A DNA stretch of 64,000 nt from Phoma sp. XZ068. Its lineage: Eukaryota; Ascomycota; Dothideomycetes; Pleosporales; Didymellaceae. The position numbers were made by a program, and so were the translations under genes. The stretch's first letter is position 1; each line of letters starts with the position of its first letter. The notes under the pieces are model-generated. The model worked only from the letters and a program-made list of their open reading frames with translations. It was not told the origin of the DNA and made no database searches. The stretch lies in NCBI GenBank assembly GCA_004835665.1, contig RBKR01000018.1:992001-1056000 (forward strand), read 5' to 3'. Positions 1 through 10,762 of the stretch are shown here, one piece after another.

Positions 1-1
1 C

Positions 2-1321
2 AGGGAGCCCTATGCGCACGATGTCAAGGTCTTGTACCGATCAGTCGACGAGATGAACCGTTCGTGGATGCACAAGACTCTGTACGCCTCCCAGCCCGAG
101 CAATGGCTGACCAACGCAACCGACTTCACCTCCGTAATTGATCTCGACCATCTGCGCCCGGATACGCCTTACGAGTACATCATCAACACGTCGAGTGGCA
201 ACAAGACTGGCACATTTACCACTGCGCCGCGTCCTGGCCGCATCTCGACTTTCAAGGACAGCAAATACACGTTCGTCCATTCCAGCTGCATCAAGCCTCG
301 CGTGCCATACACACCATTTCAACACCCGCTCGAGTTCCCAGGCATGAAGCATCTTGCCGATTGGCTGCATGAGCTGAAGCCCTACTTCATGCTCTTCCTT
401 GGCGACTTCATTTACATCGACGTGCCACACAGACAGGGCAAGGACGCGGAGACGTATAGGCGCGAGTACCGCCAAGTCTACTCTTCGCCATCGTGGCCTG
501 CAGTCAGCGACAATCTGCCTTGGATCCACGTCATCGACGACCACGAGATCCAGAACGACTGGAATGGAAACATGACCGGTGTGGCCGTTCCTGCATATGA
601 CGCCTTCGCGCACTACAACGCTGCTGCTAACCCACCGCCTCACCGCAAGGGCGCTACCTACTTTTCTTTCATACAGGGACCAGCCGAGTTCTTCCTCCTA
701 GACACACGTAGATACCGCAGTCCTGCCAACAAGGACCCCAATGACCCTAACAAGACCATGCTTGGTGCTTCGCAGCTAGACGACCTGCTCGCGTGGATCC
801 ACAAGGAGCCACCGCGTGGTGTGCATTGGAAGTTTATCGTCACTGGCATTCCATTCACAAAGAACTGGCAGTTCGGCTCCGAGGACACGTGGGGCGGGCA
901 TCTCGTGGAGCGCAGGCAGGTCCTCGAAGCCGCATGGGAACACTCGTCAACGCACGGCGTCGGCGTCGTGATTCTCAGCGGCGATCGTCACGAATTCGCT
1001 GCTACCTCCTTTCCGCCGCCGGTCGGCTCACGCTGGCCGGTCAGTTCGACGGTGCACGAGTTCAGCACCAGTCCTTTGAGCATGTTCTACCTGCCAGTCA
1101 GGACGTACAAGGAGGTTGACGATGAAGATGTGACCATCAAGTATCTGCCAGACGGGAATAGCAAGTTTGGCGCTGTGGAAATTACAACGCCGGTGCACGG
1201 GGAGCAGAGTCATCTGAACTACAGGTTGTTTATTGATGGGAACGAGGCGTGGACCCATCTCATTTCAACGCCGCCAACCAAGGACGGGAGTCACAGGGCG
1301 AGGGATGCCGTTTGGGGATAA
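2..1321 (+). CDS. PhoD-like metallophosphatase, 5' end outside the window
   Basis: The frame is open from the first bases of the window to TAA at 1319-1321, so the N-terminus is missing and about 439 residues are visible. Metal-binding motifs of PhoD/alkaline-phosphatase-D-like calcineurin-fold enzymes are in the expected order: a small beta domain, then HSSCIKP, LGDFIYID, DDHEIQNDW and SGDRHEF. Family members hydrolyse phosphomonoesters or phosphodiesters using bound metal ions; the substrate here is unknown. The C-terminal tail is short and hydrophilic, and a membrane anchor, if present, would lie in the missing part. No intron is needed in the visible part. It converges on the TRM61 gene with 144 bp between the stop codons. 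The family call is strong; localisation is unknown. Confidence 0.88.
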   Translation, partial: REPYAHDVKVLYRSVDEMNRSWMHKTLYASQPEQWLTNATDFTSVIDLDHLRPDTPYEYIINTSSGNKTGTFTTAPRPGRISTFKDSKYTFVHSSCIKPRVPYTPFQHPLEFPGMKHLADWLHELKPYFMLFLGDFIYIDVPHRQGKDAETYRREYRQVYSSPSWPAVSDNLPWIHVIDDHEIQNDWNGNMTGVAVPAYDAFAHYNAAANPPPHRKGATYFSFIQGPAEFFLLDTRRYRSPANKDPNDPNKTMLGASQLDDLLAWIHKEPPRGVHWKFIVTGIPFTKNWQFGSEDTWGGHLVERRQVLEAAWEHSSTHGVGVVILSGDRHEFAATSFPPPVGSRWPVSSTVHEFSTSPLSMFYLPVRTYKEVDDEDVTIKYLPDGNSKFGAVEITTPVHGEQSHLNYRLFIDGNEAWTHLISTPPTKDGSHRARDAVWG

Positions 1322-1465
1322 TACCGGCGGGCATGACATTGGGTTTCTCGCGTATGTGGATGGTTTTGGTCTTGGCGATTCGCAGTCTCATGACTTCAGC
1401 AGCAATATGAACTCATCTAGTCTTCGAGTCATTGGGGTATCTTCATTGCAAATGTTCGTCATAGA

Positions 1466-3007
1466 CTACCCGTACTTCTTCCTCGCCTTCTCTTCATCCT
1501 CGGCCGTCCACTGCCGCGGCAGAACCGCAAAGACTAGATATGAAGTATGTGTCTTGAGCTCGGGCTCCGTACGATGAATCAGCCTTCCCTCCTTGTACAG
1601 CGCGCGGGTCTCAAGATCCTTCTTCGCCTTGTCCAACCTATCATGCTTACTCGGCGGGATCCCCTCCTTGATAACCTTTTTCTCCTTCTTCACGGCGCCC
1701 TCGCCGTCCTCATCCACACTGCCTTTCTTCCCCTTCTTCCGCGCCTCGGCACGCCGCATGACATCCTCTTGCTTCTCCTTCTGCAGGCTGTGGAACACGG
1801 CAGCGCGGCCCTCGACGTCGCGCAGGCGCTGCACGGCTTCTTGCACGGTTCCGGCGCTGGCGTTGCCGCCGCGGAGTCCTTCTTCTGCCAGCCCGACGCG
1901 CTCGCGCCGCACTTCCAGGCGCTTGGCTTGGATCTCGACCATATCTATCTCAAGCCAGCCGAGGGTGCGCAATGCGGCGACGGTCTTTGTGACTTGTTCG
2001 ATGCAGGGGCTGAATGTGCATATGCGGACTGCTTTGCGCGGGTTGAGGGGGGAGACGAAGGGTCTTGAATCTGTAGTGGCGGCAGAAGGTTCGGCGGGCG
2101 TCGAGGGGTCGGAGGATACGGCTTGCACGGTGGCAGCGGAGGGCGGCGTGCGCGTGAGGTGTTTGAGAGCCTGCCATGGCGCAGGGAGGTCGAGGAATAC
2201 GGCGTCTGCCTCGGGACTCGTGTTGTCGTTGAGGTTGAAGCCGTTGCCGTAGACGTCGCGGTGGGTCACGGTGACGACGGGGTCGAGGCCGTGCTCCACA
2301 ATCTCGAGGTGCAGTTGCTTTGCGCGCGGCTCGTGGTATTCGAAGCTGTAGACGCCGCCGTGACCGTCTTTGCGCTTGCGCTTCTTGGGTACCGTGCCGA
2401 CGGCGTTAAGCTCTTCTTCCATGTCGGCGGCCGCGTAGGAAGTGTCTTCCATGCCGGGCGCGCCGTTGTAGACGCAGCGCACGGCGGCGTGGGTGAAGGA
2501 GCCGCTGCCTGCGCCGGCCTCGATGAGGTGGTCGCCCGGCCGCACGCGCAGGCGCTGGAGGATGTAGCTGTAGTCGGGCGTGTAGACGACTTGGGTTCGG
2601 TGGGGGAGGGATAGCGTCCATGTCTCTGGCGTAGGGGGAATCAGATGCGCAAACCCGCTGCTGGCTGTTGCGGCCTTCACAATGTCTCTCTTCGACTCGG
2701 TAGCATCGGTCGTGGGTGTTTCTGCGCCTTCGTCGTTCCCGTCCCGCTTGCGCTTCTTCGACTTCCCGCGTGAGCCTGTGTCGACAACAGACGCTAGGAC
2801 CTGGGTTCCCCATGGCTGGTCGACGAGTGTGCTGTGAGGGAAGGAGCCGAAGCGCGTGTTCTCAACCTTGCCTTCGGCATAGTCCGAGTCGCCGTTTGGT
2901 GCAAGAACCGCTGGAATGAGATGGTCGCGGCGCAATTGCACTATTCCAAGACTCTGCGCTGCAGAATGCGTCCCCGGGTCGAGGAAGGGGGATATTACAG
3001 GCGCCAT
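1466..3007 (-). CDS. TRM61: tRNA (adenine(58)-N1)-methyltransferase catalytic subunit
   Basis: Single exon of 513 residues starting at ATG 3007-3005. TRM61 (GCD14) pairs with TRM6 to make m1A58 in tRNA, including initiator tRNA, in the nucleus. Visible marks are the N-terminal beta-rich part, the YTPDYSYIL segment, the SAM-binding loop EAGAGSGSFT near residues 163-172, and the DLPAPW catalytic-pocket motif near 273. Residues 80-90 are a basic KSKKRKR stretch that could be a nuclear localisation signal. Two lysine-rich insertions (near 208-215 and in the C-terminal third) make it longer than the yeast protein, as is usual in filamentous fungi. It is divergent from CysRS across 253 bp and convergent with the PhoD-like gene. 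Confidence 0.93.
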   Translation of the reverse strand: MAPVISPFLDPGTHSAAQSLGIVQLRRDHLIPAVLAPNGDSDYAEGKVENTRFGSFPHSTLVDQPWGTQVLASVVDTGSRGKSKKRKRDGNDEGAETPTTDATESKRDIVKAATASSGFAHLIPPTPETWTLSLPHRTQVVYTPDYSYILQRLRVRPGDHLIEAGAGSGSFTHAAVRCVYNGAPGMEDTSYAAADMEEELNAVGTVPKKRKRKDGHGGVYSFEYHEPRAKQLHLEIVEHGLDPVVTVTHRDVYGNGFNLNDNTSPEADAVFLDLPAPWQALKHLTRTPPSAATVQAVSSDPSTPAEPSAATTDSRPFVSPLNPRKAVRICTFSPCIEQVTKTVAALRTLGWLEIDMVEIQAKRLEVRRERVGLAEEGLRGGNASAGTVQEAVQRLRDVEGRAAVFHSLQKEKQEDVMRRAEARKKGKKGSVDEDGEGAVKKEKKVIKEGIPPSKHDRLDKAKKDLETRALYKEGRLIHRTEPELKTHTSYLVFAVLPRQWTAEDEEKARKKYG

Positions 3008-3260
3008 GACTTGCTATCGAGTGAAAGCAATGACAACCTCCGCTCCTGTGAAGCTCGAAGAATAATTTTAGCGGGGAGCTTCCGACCCTGCAATTGGCGG
3101 GCACCGCCAAGACGTCACGCTCGAGACACTCACGAGCGGACACGATGACTGCGGCGTCCTGAGTCACCCAATCGCCAGTCCTGCATTCTGACTCCGCTTT
3201 ACTATATCCCTCTTCATTCGTCCCGTCGTTCCTTTATCGCTGTACGTCACCGTCTCCTTG
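3008..3260. promoter_or_regulatory. Shared divergent promoter of TRM61 and CysRS
   Basis: Only 253 bp separate the two ATG codons, so both core promoters and 5' leaders must lie here. No clear TATA box is seen in either direction; a pyrimidine-rich stretch (about 3195-3240) precedes the CysRS start, as is common for fungal housekeeping promoters. Both genes act on tRNA, so co-expression is plausible but is inference. Confidence 0.55.
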
Positions 3261-5836
3261 ATGGTCTTTGCTTTTCATTCCTTGTCCCGCAGAATCCTCA
3301 CTCCCGCTAGCTCCCCGCTCCGCCATTTGAGTAACAACTTCAAGAACCCACCCCTGCAGCTGGTATTCAGAGCCACCATGGCCACACCAGCGCGCACCCA
3401 GCCGCCATGGAAGGAGCCCAAGTCCACGGAGCCAGCAAAATTGAAAGTCTGGAACTCGTTGACAAGGTCCAAGAACGACTTTGTTCCCATCGATCCTGAG
3501 GGCAAGGTCGTGAAATGGTACAGCTGCGGCCCCACAGTGTACGACGACGCCCATCTTGGACATGCCCGAAACTATGTCACCATCGATGTTTTGAGGAGAA
3601 TCCTGGCTGGCTACTTCGGCTACAACTTGCAGTTTGTCCAGAACATCACCGATGTTGACGACAAGATCATCCTGCGTGGCCGCCAGCAGCATCTCCTCGC
3701 ACAATTCAAGGCCGAGAACCCAACAATATCAGATCAAGTATCGAGCACGACTGTTGCAGCTTTTGAAACCTACGTGAAGAAGAACCTACACCTTCTCAGT
3801 TCGGATCTCTCCCCCGAGAACTTCAACAAGGAGTCAGCTGACAAGTACGCCAATGTCATTGCTGGCAAGTCTGAAGATGGCGTCAGTCCTCCGGGCGACA
3901 AGGAAGCCAAGATCAAGATGCACCTGAAGACCGTTGGTACTGCAGCCACAGCTTTACTAGCGCCATCCAAAACCACGCCAGAGGACATCGAACTGTTCTA
4001 TGCTGGCGCTGAAGATGTCCTTCTACCATACCTGGACTCGGTACATGGCTCAAAGATTGACGCTAGTGACCACACAGTCTTCACAAAGCTCACCCAGAAG
4101 TACGAGGCGCGCTTCATGGAGGACATGAGGAATCTGAACGTCATGGACCCCGATGTCGTTACTCGAGTTACCGAGTATGGTGACCAGATCGTCACCTTTG
4201 TAAACAAGATCGTCGACAACGGCTTCGCTTACAAGACGTCAGACGGCTCGGTGTACTTCGACATTGACGGTTTCGAGAAGATCCCTGGCAACCACTACGC
4301 TCGTCTGGAACCATGGAACCGAGGAGACAAGGGGTTGCAGGCTGATGGAGAAGGAGCTCTGTCTCAGCAGAAAACGTCCGAGAAGCGCAGCGAGGCTGAT
4401 TTCGCTCTGTGGAAGTCAAGTAAGCCTGGAGAGCCTGCATGGAAATCGCCGTGGGGACCTGGACGACCAGGCTGGCATATTGAATGCTCTGTCATGGCTA
4501 GCGACGTACTTGGTGAGCAGATGGATATTCACTCTGGTGGAATCGATCTTTGCTTCCCGCATCACGACAAGTAAGTTCATAACACCCGCGAGATAACTCC
4601 AAACTAACAGCAAATAGCGAGCTTGCTCAGTCGGAAGCACATTGGTCTGGTGACAAGGGTGGCCACCAGTGGGTGAACTACTTCCTCCACATGGGTCACT
4701 TGTCCATTTCTGGCAGCAAAATGTCAAAGAGCTTGAAGAACTTCACAACAATCAGGGAAGCCTTGGCGCGAGGAGACTGGACCGCCCGCAGTTTGCGCAT
4801 CATCTTCCTTATGGGTGGGTGGCACGATGGCATCGAAATCACAGATGCTATGCGTAAGGCCGGGTCAGGTTGGGAGAGCAGCATCAGCAACTTCTTCTAC
4901 AAGGTCCGCGACCGCGAGGTAAATCCTATGATCGATTCAACGGGCAAAGAGGACGAGGAGATTCTCAAAGCTTTCGAGGCTGCGAAGGAGAAGGTCCACA
5001 ACGCGCTTTCAGATTCGTTCGACACACCAACTGCAACACGTGCGATCTCAACACTAGTCACAGCCTGCAACTCTGCCGAACCAACGGACCTGTCTGACAG
5101 TGTGGCATTTGATGTTGCTCGCTACATTACCCGCATCGTCCGCATCTTTGGTCTCGATGGTTCTGCTGATCCGTACGACGGCGGCATTGGCTGGGCTGGA
5201 ATTGACATCCCCTCGGAAGCAAAGGAGTTCGTCTACGCCGCTGCTCGCGAACGTGATGAAGTCAGGAAGCATGCCGTTGCTGGCGATCTGTCTGGCGAAG
5301 TCCTCGAATCGATCATCGCACAGCACAAGTCCGCACAACAGCAGGATATCAGCGCGATCCCGTATGCCGAAGTACTCTCTACCTTCCAAGAAAACCTGCG
5401 GGGACTCGCCGAGAAGCAGGCACCTGCCAAGGACTTCCTCGCTCTCTGCGACACGCTGCGCGATACACACCTCTGGGACCTTGGCATCTACCTTGAGGAT
5501 CGCCAAAACCTGCCCTCGATGGTACGCCCTGTTGATGCCGAACTCCGCTTTGCGCGCAACGAGAAGGAGACAATCGCACGTCAGAAGGCTGAGGCTAAGC
5601 TCCAACGCCAGCGGGAAGAGGCGGAGAAACAAGCAAAGCTCGCTGAGCAAGCAAAGATCAACCCCCAGGATATGTTCAAGACAGCTGAGTACAGTGAGTG
5701 GGACAATGATGGGCTACCAGTGAAGGACAAGGAGGGCAAGGACATTTCCAAGGGCGCAAGCAAGAAGCTCAAGAAGGAGTGGGAGAAGCAGAAAAAGCTC
5801 TACGACGAGTATTTGAAGAGCGCCGGTGCGGCTTAG
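3261..5836 (+). CDS. Cysteinyl-tRNA synthetase (two exons, two likely start codons)
   Basis: Exons 3261-4570 and 4618-5836; the 47-bp intron has a GTAAGT donor, a CTAAC branch point and a TAG acceptor, and restores HHDNEL across the junction. The product is 842 residues. Class I synthetase marks are intact: the CGPTVYDDAHLGH nucleotide-binding segment (HIGH variant HLGH) and the KMSKS loop. The C-terminus is lysine-rich and coiled, as in eukaryotic CysRS. The first ATG (3261) starts a 39-residue basic, serine/arginine-containing leader resembling a mitochondrial presequence. A second in-frame ATG at 3378 sits in the consensus GCCACCATGG and would give an 803-residue cytosolic form. It joins cysteine to tRNA-Cys, probably in both compartments. 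Confidence 0.93.
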
Positions 5837-6235
5837 GTGCACCTCTTTTTCGTGATAGGGTTGTTAGAGTTCAATAGATACCATGAGCAACGAGTGTGTT
5901 GACTTGGCTGGGCTTGCCGCTCAGTTTGTTACTCTTACGGCGTGTAGGCGAATGCGGTGCTGACATGCATACCCCACTTGTCCAGCTCCGCCACGTCTTC
6001 AATTCCGTTTGAATTTACTACTGCTCAGCAGCAACACCACCGTGACACCTTATTTCTTGTGTGCTCTAACGACGTGTTAGTTTCGAGCAACACTGGAAAG
6101 GTATCCAGCGTTGCTGTTGCGAATTGAGCGAAAAGCTATCTTGGTTTACCACCCTCAACTTCCTTTTCAGCCTTGTCGTTGTCCCCCAGGCGCACTGTTG
6201 CCGCCTTGTTAGGATTTCAATTCTCAGCTTACGCA
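5837..6235. other. Intergenic: CysRS 3' flank and upstream of a HET relic
   Basis: The first 100 bases probably hold the CysRS terminator region. The rest shows no convincing reading frame or RNA gene. Confidence 0.4.
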
Positions 6236-6481
6236 ATGCAACTGATCAACACGAAAACAAGGAATTTCGAAGAGTTCATCGGCGGCAATATACCTCCCTA
6301 TGCTATACTTTCGCATACGTGGGAAGACGAGGAGGTTACGTATAAAGACCATGTCCGAGGCGACTTCCAGCACATGAAAGGGTGCAGGAACCTTGATATG
6401 ACCTGCCACATAGCTCTGGCTGACGGCATTACTCATGCTTGGTTGACACCTGTTGCTAGTAGTCACCTACCTAAGTACTAA
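6236..6481 (+). pseudogene. HET-domain gene relic
   Basis: From ATG 6236 the frame reads like the very start of fungal heterokaryon-incompatibility proteins: MQLINT, then EEFIGG, then IPPYAILSHTWEDEEVT. The similarity continues to HAW near 6446. One base appears to be missing just after the W codon, because the family's D-T-C-C codons follow in the next frame (about 6449-6460) and are then ended by a stop. In the current frame the peptide stops at 6479-6481. The remaining HET body is not recognisable downstream. A functional protein is unlikely; a short expressed peptide cannot be excluded. The intact family mediates non-self recognition and cell death. Confidence 0.72.
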
Positions 6482-8637
6482 TCTACTGGTACGTTGCTTA
6501 AATAGGGCTGAGCAAACGGGAAGCCTTGTTTTCCAACGTCCTATGGTCGTATGTGGAAGATGAGGGTAAATCTGATGAATATATCGCTATTGATCATTTG
6601 CTCACGAAGCATCGTCTTATGCCCTTCAAATCGTCACCAGCCAACTAGAAATACTTATGTACGATTCAAATCTCCTCACTGCTTGTCTCGTGTAGCCAAG
6701 CTTGGTCCTTAGGTTGGTAGACATCGTGGGGGCAACGAAGCATATCATGTTTTAGGAAACGGGAGACAGTGAAAGCTCCAGAGGACGGCGCTTGAACGAT
6801 GATGGGAGCGAGCTATTTCATCTCATATCCTCGTGGGCCCATGCTGTTTTTGGGGTGATGACTTGGTCATGATTTAGGAGCACGCAATAATTAGAACCCC
6901 ATCCGAACCATTGCACCGTATCTAAGTGCTCCTAAATTTCCTCCATTAATTAGTGCATTTCTGGAACCAGGTCAAGTCGATCTGTTTCATAGTCCATCGC
7001 CTCAAACCAGCCTGTCCAGTACCAAGAAGTGTGGGGTTGCACTGTGCGTCGGTTCTTTCGCGTCACTTTCCCGGTGGTGGTCGGGACTGACTAACTACCA
7101 AAGGAGAGACTTCTCAAACCTCGGACGGATGTCCTGCAGTGAAGCATGACCCATCAACATATGGCGACAGTTTGTTCATGGTACCGGTAATAGCGTCGAG
7201 AATATTCCCTTCTTTCGTAAAGTTTCGCTTGCGGCATTCGCAAACAATACGGACCTACTTGCAGGACCACACATTTTGCTTCAGACATGGAAGAAATTCG
7301 GAGAGCAGAAGGTAATCGATCTTGCTTTCTCAATGGCGGTGGCGGCGCTTTGTACAGGGTACAGAACTTGCATTCCCGCGAGAAACTTCCTAGTTTATAT
7401 TGGCTCTGTATGGGCTTATTAGACGGTCGTAGAACAGACCCAGCCTGTTAAGCTGCATTGAATCCTTGTGTAGAAGCCATATCAAACCTCGTGATCTAGT
7501 ATTTCACTCTTCTCTAGGCCGCACTCATTCTGGCTCTTGTGCCTCGGACAGCCGCCTGCACGTGCAAAAGAGTCTCAACAATGCTGCAAGCGAAGCCGTC
7601 TATTCGCTCAATCATCGAGTCTTAAAACTGCCGTTGGTGGAATGGCAATTTTGGTAATTCAGGTCTACTTAAAAATGGTCTGCAACCTCACAATCTCTTC
7701 GATAGCAGAATTTTGGTTTGTAGAACCAGCTGCTGTTGTCAATTTGAGGAAATTATGGATCTTGAACACTTTCTGGGCACGGTGTAAGAGCCCCTAATGC
7801 AGTACTTCTGAGGGCGAGAATCAGCCAAATAGTTGACGGCCGCCAACCATCATCGTTCAACAATACCAAGAAAAGTCTGGCCACTTTTGATTAGTACCGA
7901 AAATTACAAGCTGAGGAGGAAGCGCAAGCTAACGCGGAAAGTCAAAGCACACCGCAAGGGGTTGATGGGGATCTAGAACCGTTACCTATCCTTAATTACT
8001 ATAATAATGATTGACATCGAACTTACTATCGAAATACTGTCAGAGGGGAGAAGTAGGCCCGGACTCTAAATGAATTGGGGATTATGAAGGCAATTGCTTT
8101 GCAGCTCTCTGGTGCAAGACTTTTTCCGACCACGTGGAGAACTCACAGAGTTAATGCCCCACTATTGGGCCATATGATTATATCGGGAAGCAATTTTTCA
8201 ATTGAGAAAGTACGATTCCTGGAGTTTAGCAGTGTCTTGGGAGACAGACTGACCTTACAGTCGTCAAAAAAAAAGAGCAAGATCCAGTCAACAGTCAGAA
8301 GTGAAGACTGTTGTGTTATAGCCAAAAAACAGCACTGTCAGTTCTATATATATCAACTGTAAACTTCCTATCGTGTTCTCTTTCTATTGAGTGCATGGTA
8401 AAGCTACTAAGTGACCAGAAGTGGATCGGGCAAAACCTTGCGTCCCAACTTTTCTTCTGCCTACAATAGGTGTTCTTAGATCAGGAAGTCTTGGTAAGAT
8501 TGGCCACAAAGATGTGATTTTATTGGTAGTGAGATATCTACGAGATGGTACGCTGAAGGAATAGGTAGCGACAACTATTCTGGCAGGCCAGCATAGCTGT
8601 AGCTTACATTCCTAACAACGTTTGCCTAGCTACTAAT
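6482..8637. other. Gene-poor decayed region
   Basis: No frame longer than about 95 codons and no recognisable domain. The first few hundred bases probably contain the eroded remainder of the HET gene. Numerous stop codons in all frames and AT-rich tracts (for example 7980-8080 and 8260-8400) fit old repeat or pseudogene DNA. Nothing else can be supported. Confidence 0.4.
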
Positions 8638-9006
8638 TTACCAAGTGCAAGGCACTTCATTCCACCATGCTCGGGAACAGCGACCTGGTGCGCGGGGAAT
8701 ACCGCCGCATTCCCACGCCTCGTGATCTCCCGCCTTCCTGAAGCACCTCTTATTCTGACCTTGAGCATCAAAATGACCTCTGGCATTTCCCCAATCGAAG
8801 CAAACGTTGTTTACACTTGGGACACCAGGATTACGGCAGCCCTCATTGGCATTAATCCCGAATCTGCCGCCACTGTCATTTTGCCATTCTCCACTTGCAC
8901 TGCATCCTCCTCCTGTAGAACCACAGTTCCTGGTCGTGAGGACACGATCGGCAACGGCACTGGTGGCTAGGGCTAGGCCAGCGAGTAGGAGTGTCTGGAG
9001 CTGCAT
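8638..9006 (-). CDS. Small cysteine-rich secreted protein (effector-like)
   Basis: Single exon of 122 residues from ATG 9006-9004 to TAA at 8638. Residues 1-20 form a clear signal peptide (MQLQTLLLAGLALATSAVA). The mature part has eight cysteines spread over about 100 residues (NCG, GGC, GCR, VCF, RCF, ECG, RCS, PCT), enough for four disulfides, and is rich in G, N, R and W. It ends with PCTW. No known domain is recognised. Size, signal peptide and cysteine density match fungal apoplastic effectors or small antimicrobial proteins. It stands alone in gene-poor DNA, which is typical of such genes. A TATA element lies about 50 bases upstream of the ATG. No toxicity or host role can be read from the sequence. 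Confidence 0.75.
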   Translation of the reverse strand: MQLQTLLLAGLALATSAVADRVLTTRNCGSTGGGCSASGEWQNDSGGRFGINANEGCRNPGVPSVNNVCFDWGNARGHFDAQGQNKRCFRKAGDHEAWECGGIPRAPGRCSRAWWNEVPCTW

Positions 9007-9056
9007 CGTTGTATGTTGCTGCGTTTTTGAGCCTTTGAGCGTGTGGATTCCTTTCA

Positions 9057-9062
9057 CTTATA
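9057..9062 (-). promoter_or_regulatory. TATA box of the secreted-protein gene
   Basis: TATAAG reads on the minus strand 51 bases upstream of the ATG at 9006, a normal spacing for a short fungal leader. Confidence 0.5.
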
Positions 9063-10762
9063 AGCATCATGCTATCCAAGCAAGTGTGAAGGTAGATTAT
9101 GAAGTTCTATCAACTTACCGATGTTGTGTAATGACCTAGAAGGATGAACCGTCTGTAGTGGATGGGTGATGAGATTTGGATGGGAGTAAATGGTCCTTAT
9201 ATGCATTTCATCCCCAATGTATCTTGGCAACCAGGCCATGCGTACATCCCCATACTGGGGGTGAATGAAGAAGCTCTGTGACAGGACGTGTTACTTCTTC
9301 CGATCAATTCTTGCATTCTCCAAGGTAAGGCGACCCAGCCTCGTGCACATCCCCATATTGCTGTAGGAAGGAGCCCGTATCTTCAAGAGGGCCAAGGCGA
9401 TACGCAGGTTGGACTATTCGGCATGCATGAGAGCTCTCATGCGCTAAGCTCCGACTTGACGACTATCTGCCCAATAGACGTGCACCAATTTGGCCGCGAA
9501 GGTCCAATCGGCTGGATTATAGCTGAACGCCTGAAGGAGCCTGGAACACCAAAATCACAGATACCCGGACCTGCCTCCAGATTTGCTGGAAGAGGCATAC
9601 AGCGCGTTCTAAGGCAAGTATGGGCGTGCAAATCTATAACACACCTTCTCGAAGCCCCTGGAGGCCTTTGTTGGGTGGCTGCAGGCCTCATAGTTGGTGG
9701 AGATTAATGCTTTGGTGAGGAGTAGATTTGGTCCCTGGACGGAAGCTGAGCCATTTCGCGCACATCGACGAATAACCACTACTTAACAATAACAACAACC
9801 TTTTCATTTACCCGCACATACCTAACAGAGGCCTGCGTAGGCATGGAGGTGGTGCGCAAGGGGTTTGCAGGCCCAAGCCTGCCTTGTAACTCATTGCTCG
9901 CCTCTTGCAGCCTGTTTCGTTTGTGCGGTGCAGCAGGATTTGGCTGAGTTGACCACCTCGGAATTTTGGTGATTGCGCCGTCAATCCATACCGTGTCGAC
10001 GCTTGGCGGCCTAGAACTCGGTGTATGCACCGAATGTCCTCGTTCTATGCACTGTAAATCCTCGGCCAAGAAGAGGAGCTTGTGTCTTCTGATTTGGTAG
10101 GACAGCCTATTAGGCTATTTTAATGAATACGAGCTCCTTCGTAAGGCTAGTGCAAGCACCTTCACTACTATGGTACCTTGAGACCAGGGCCGCTACGCTC
10201 GGCCGTCTAATTTTAGCCCAGCCAAGTACACCACAATTTCAACTTATTATACCTCAGCAACAGCGATTATAATTGCCAGAGTTCTACTCATAGAATAAAG
10301 AGACTACGTGCGACTATGCACAAGAAGCGCCCAATGCTACATACATACGCACAATATAACCTTGAACTCTACATGGCGCACCCCCATCTCCCGTGTCCAC
10401 GGGTACCGCAACACGGATGCTGCACCATGGGCCGCGTTGGTGAGTTCTGTCCAGCAGGTTGCCTGAAAGCGCAGATACATCCTCGTATTTCGTATTGAGT
10501 GTGTAAACTGCACTTCAGATGTCCTTATGCGGGCGCCAATTTGGACACTGAGCAAGAAGCACTACTGTGGCGTTGAGTTAACGCCCGATAGGCAACTGAG
10601 AACCCACGTATTGAGGCCTGAGCGATAACTATCCTTCCGACGCCATAGTAAATCTGGCAGGTGCTATGCTATCCGACGGATAGGCTACGACGAGAAGAGT
10701 ACCCGTGTAGATGGTGTGAAAGATGCTCATGTTGAAGCAACTAGTACGGTTCCGACTGATCA
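9063..10762. other. Intergenic, no supported gene
   Basis: A 139-codon frame on the plus strand (9288-9707) lacks any recognisable domain and overlaps an equally open antisense frame, so it is not called. The segment 10160-10215 contains a short GC-rich inverted-repeat-like stretch within AT-rich DNA. Nothing else is seen. Confidence 0.35.

Noticed and set aside
9288..9707. 139-codon plus-strand frame
   Set aside because: It starts at a non-ATG codon, has no motif, and an antisense frame covers most of it.
10165..10215. Short GC-rich inverted-repeat-like stretch as a transposon end
   Set aside because: No matching second end, target-site duplication or transposase is present.
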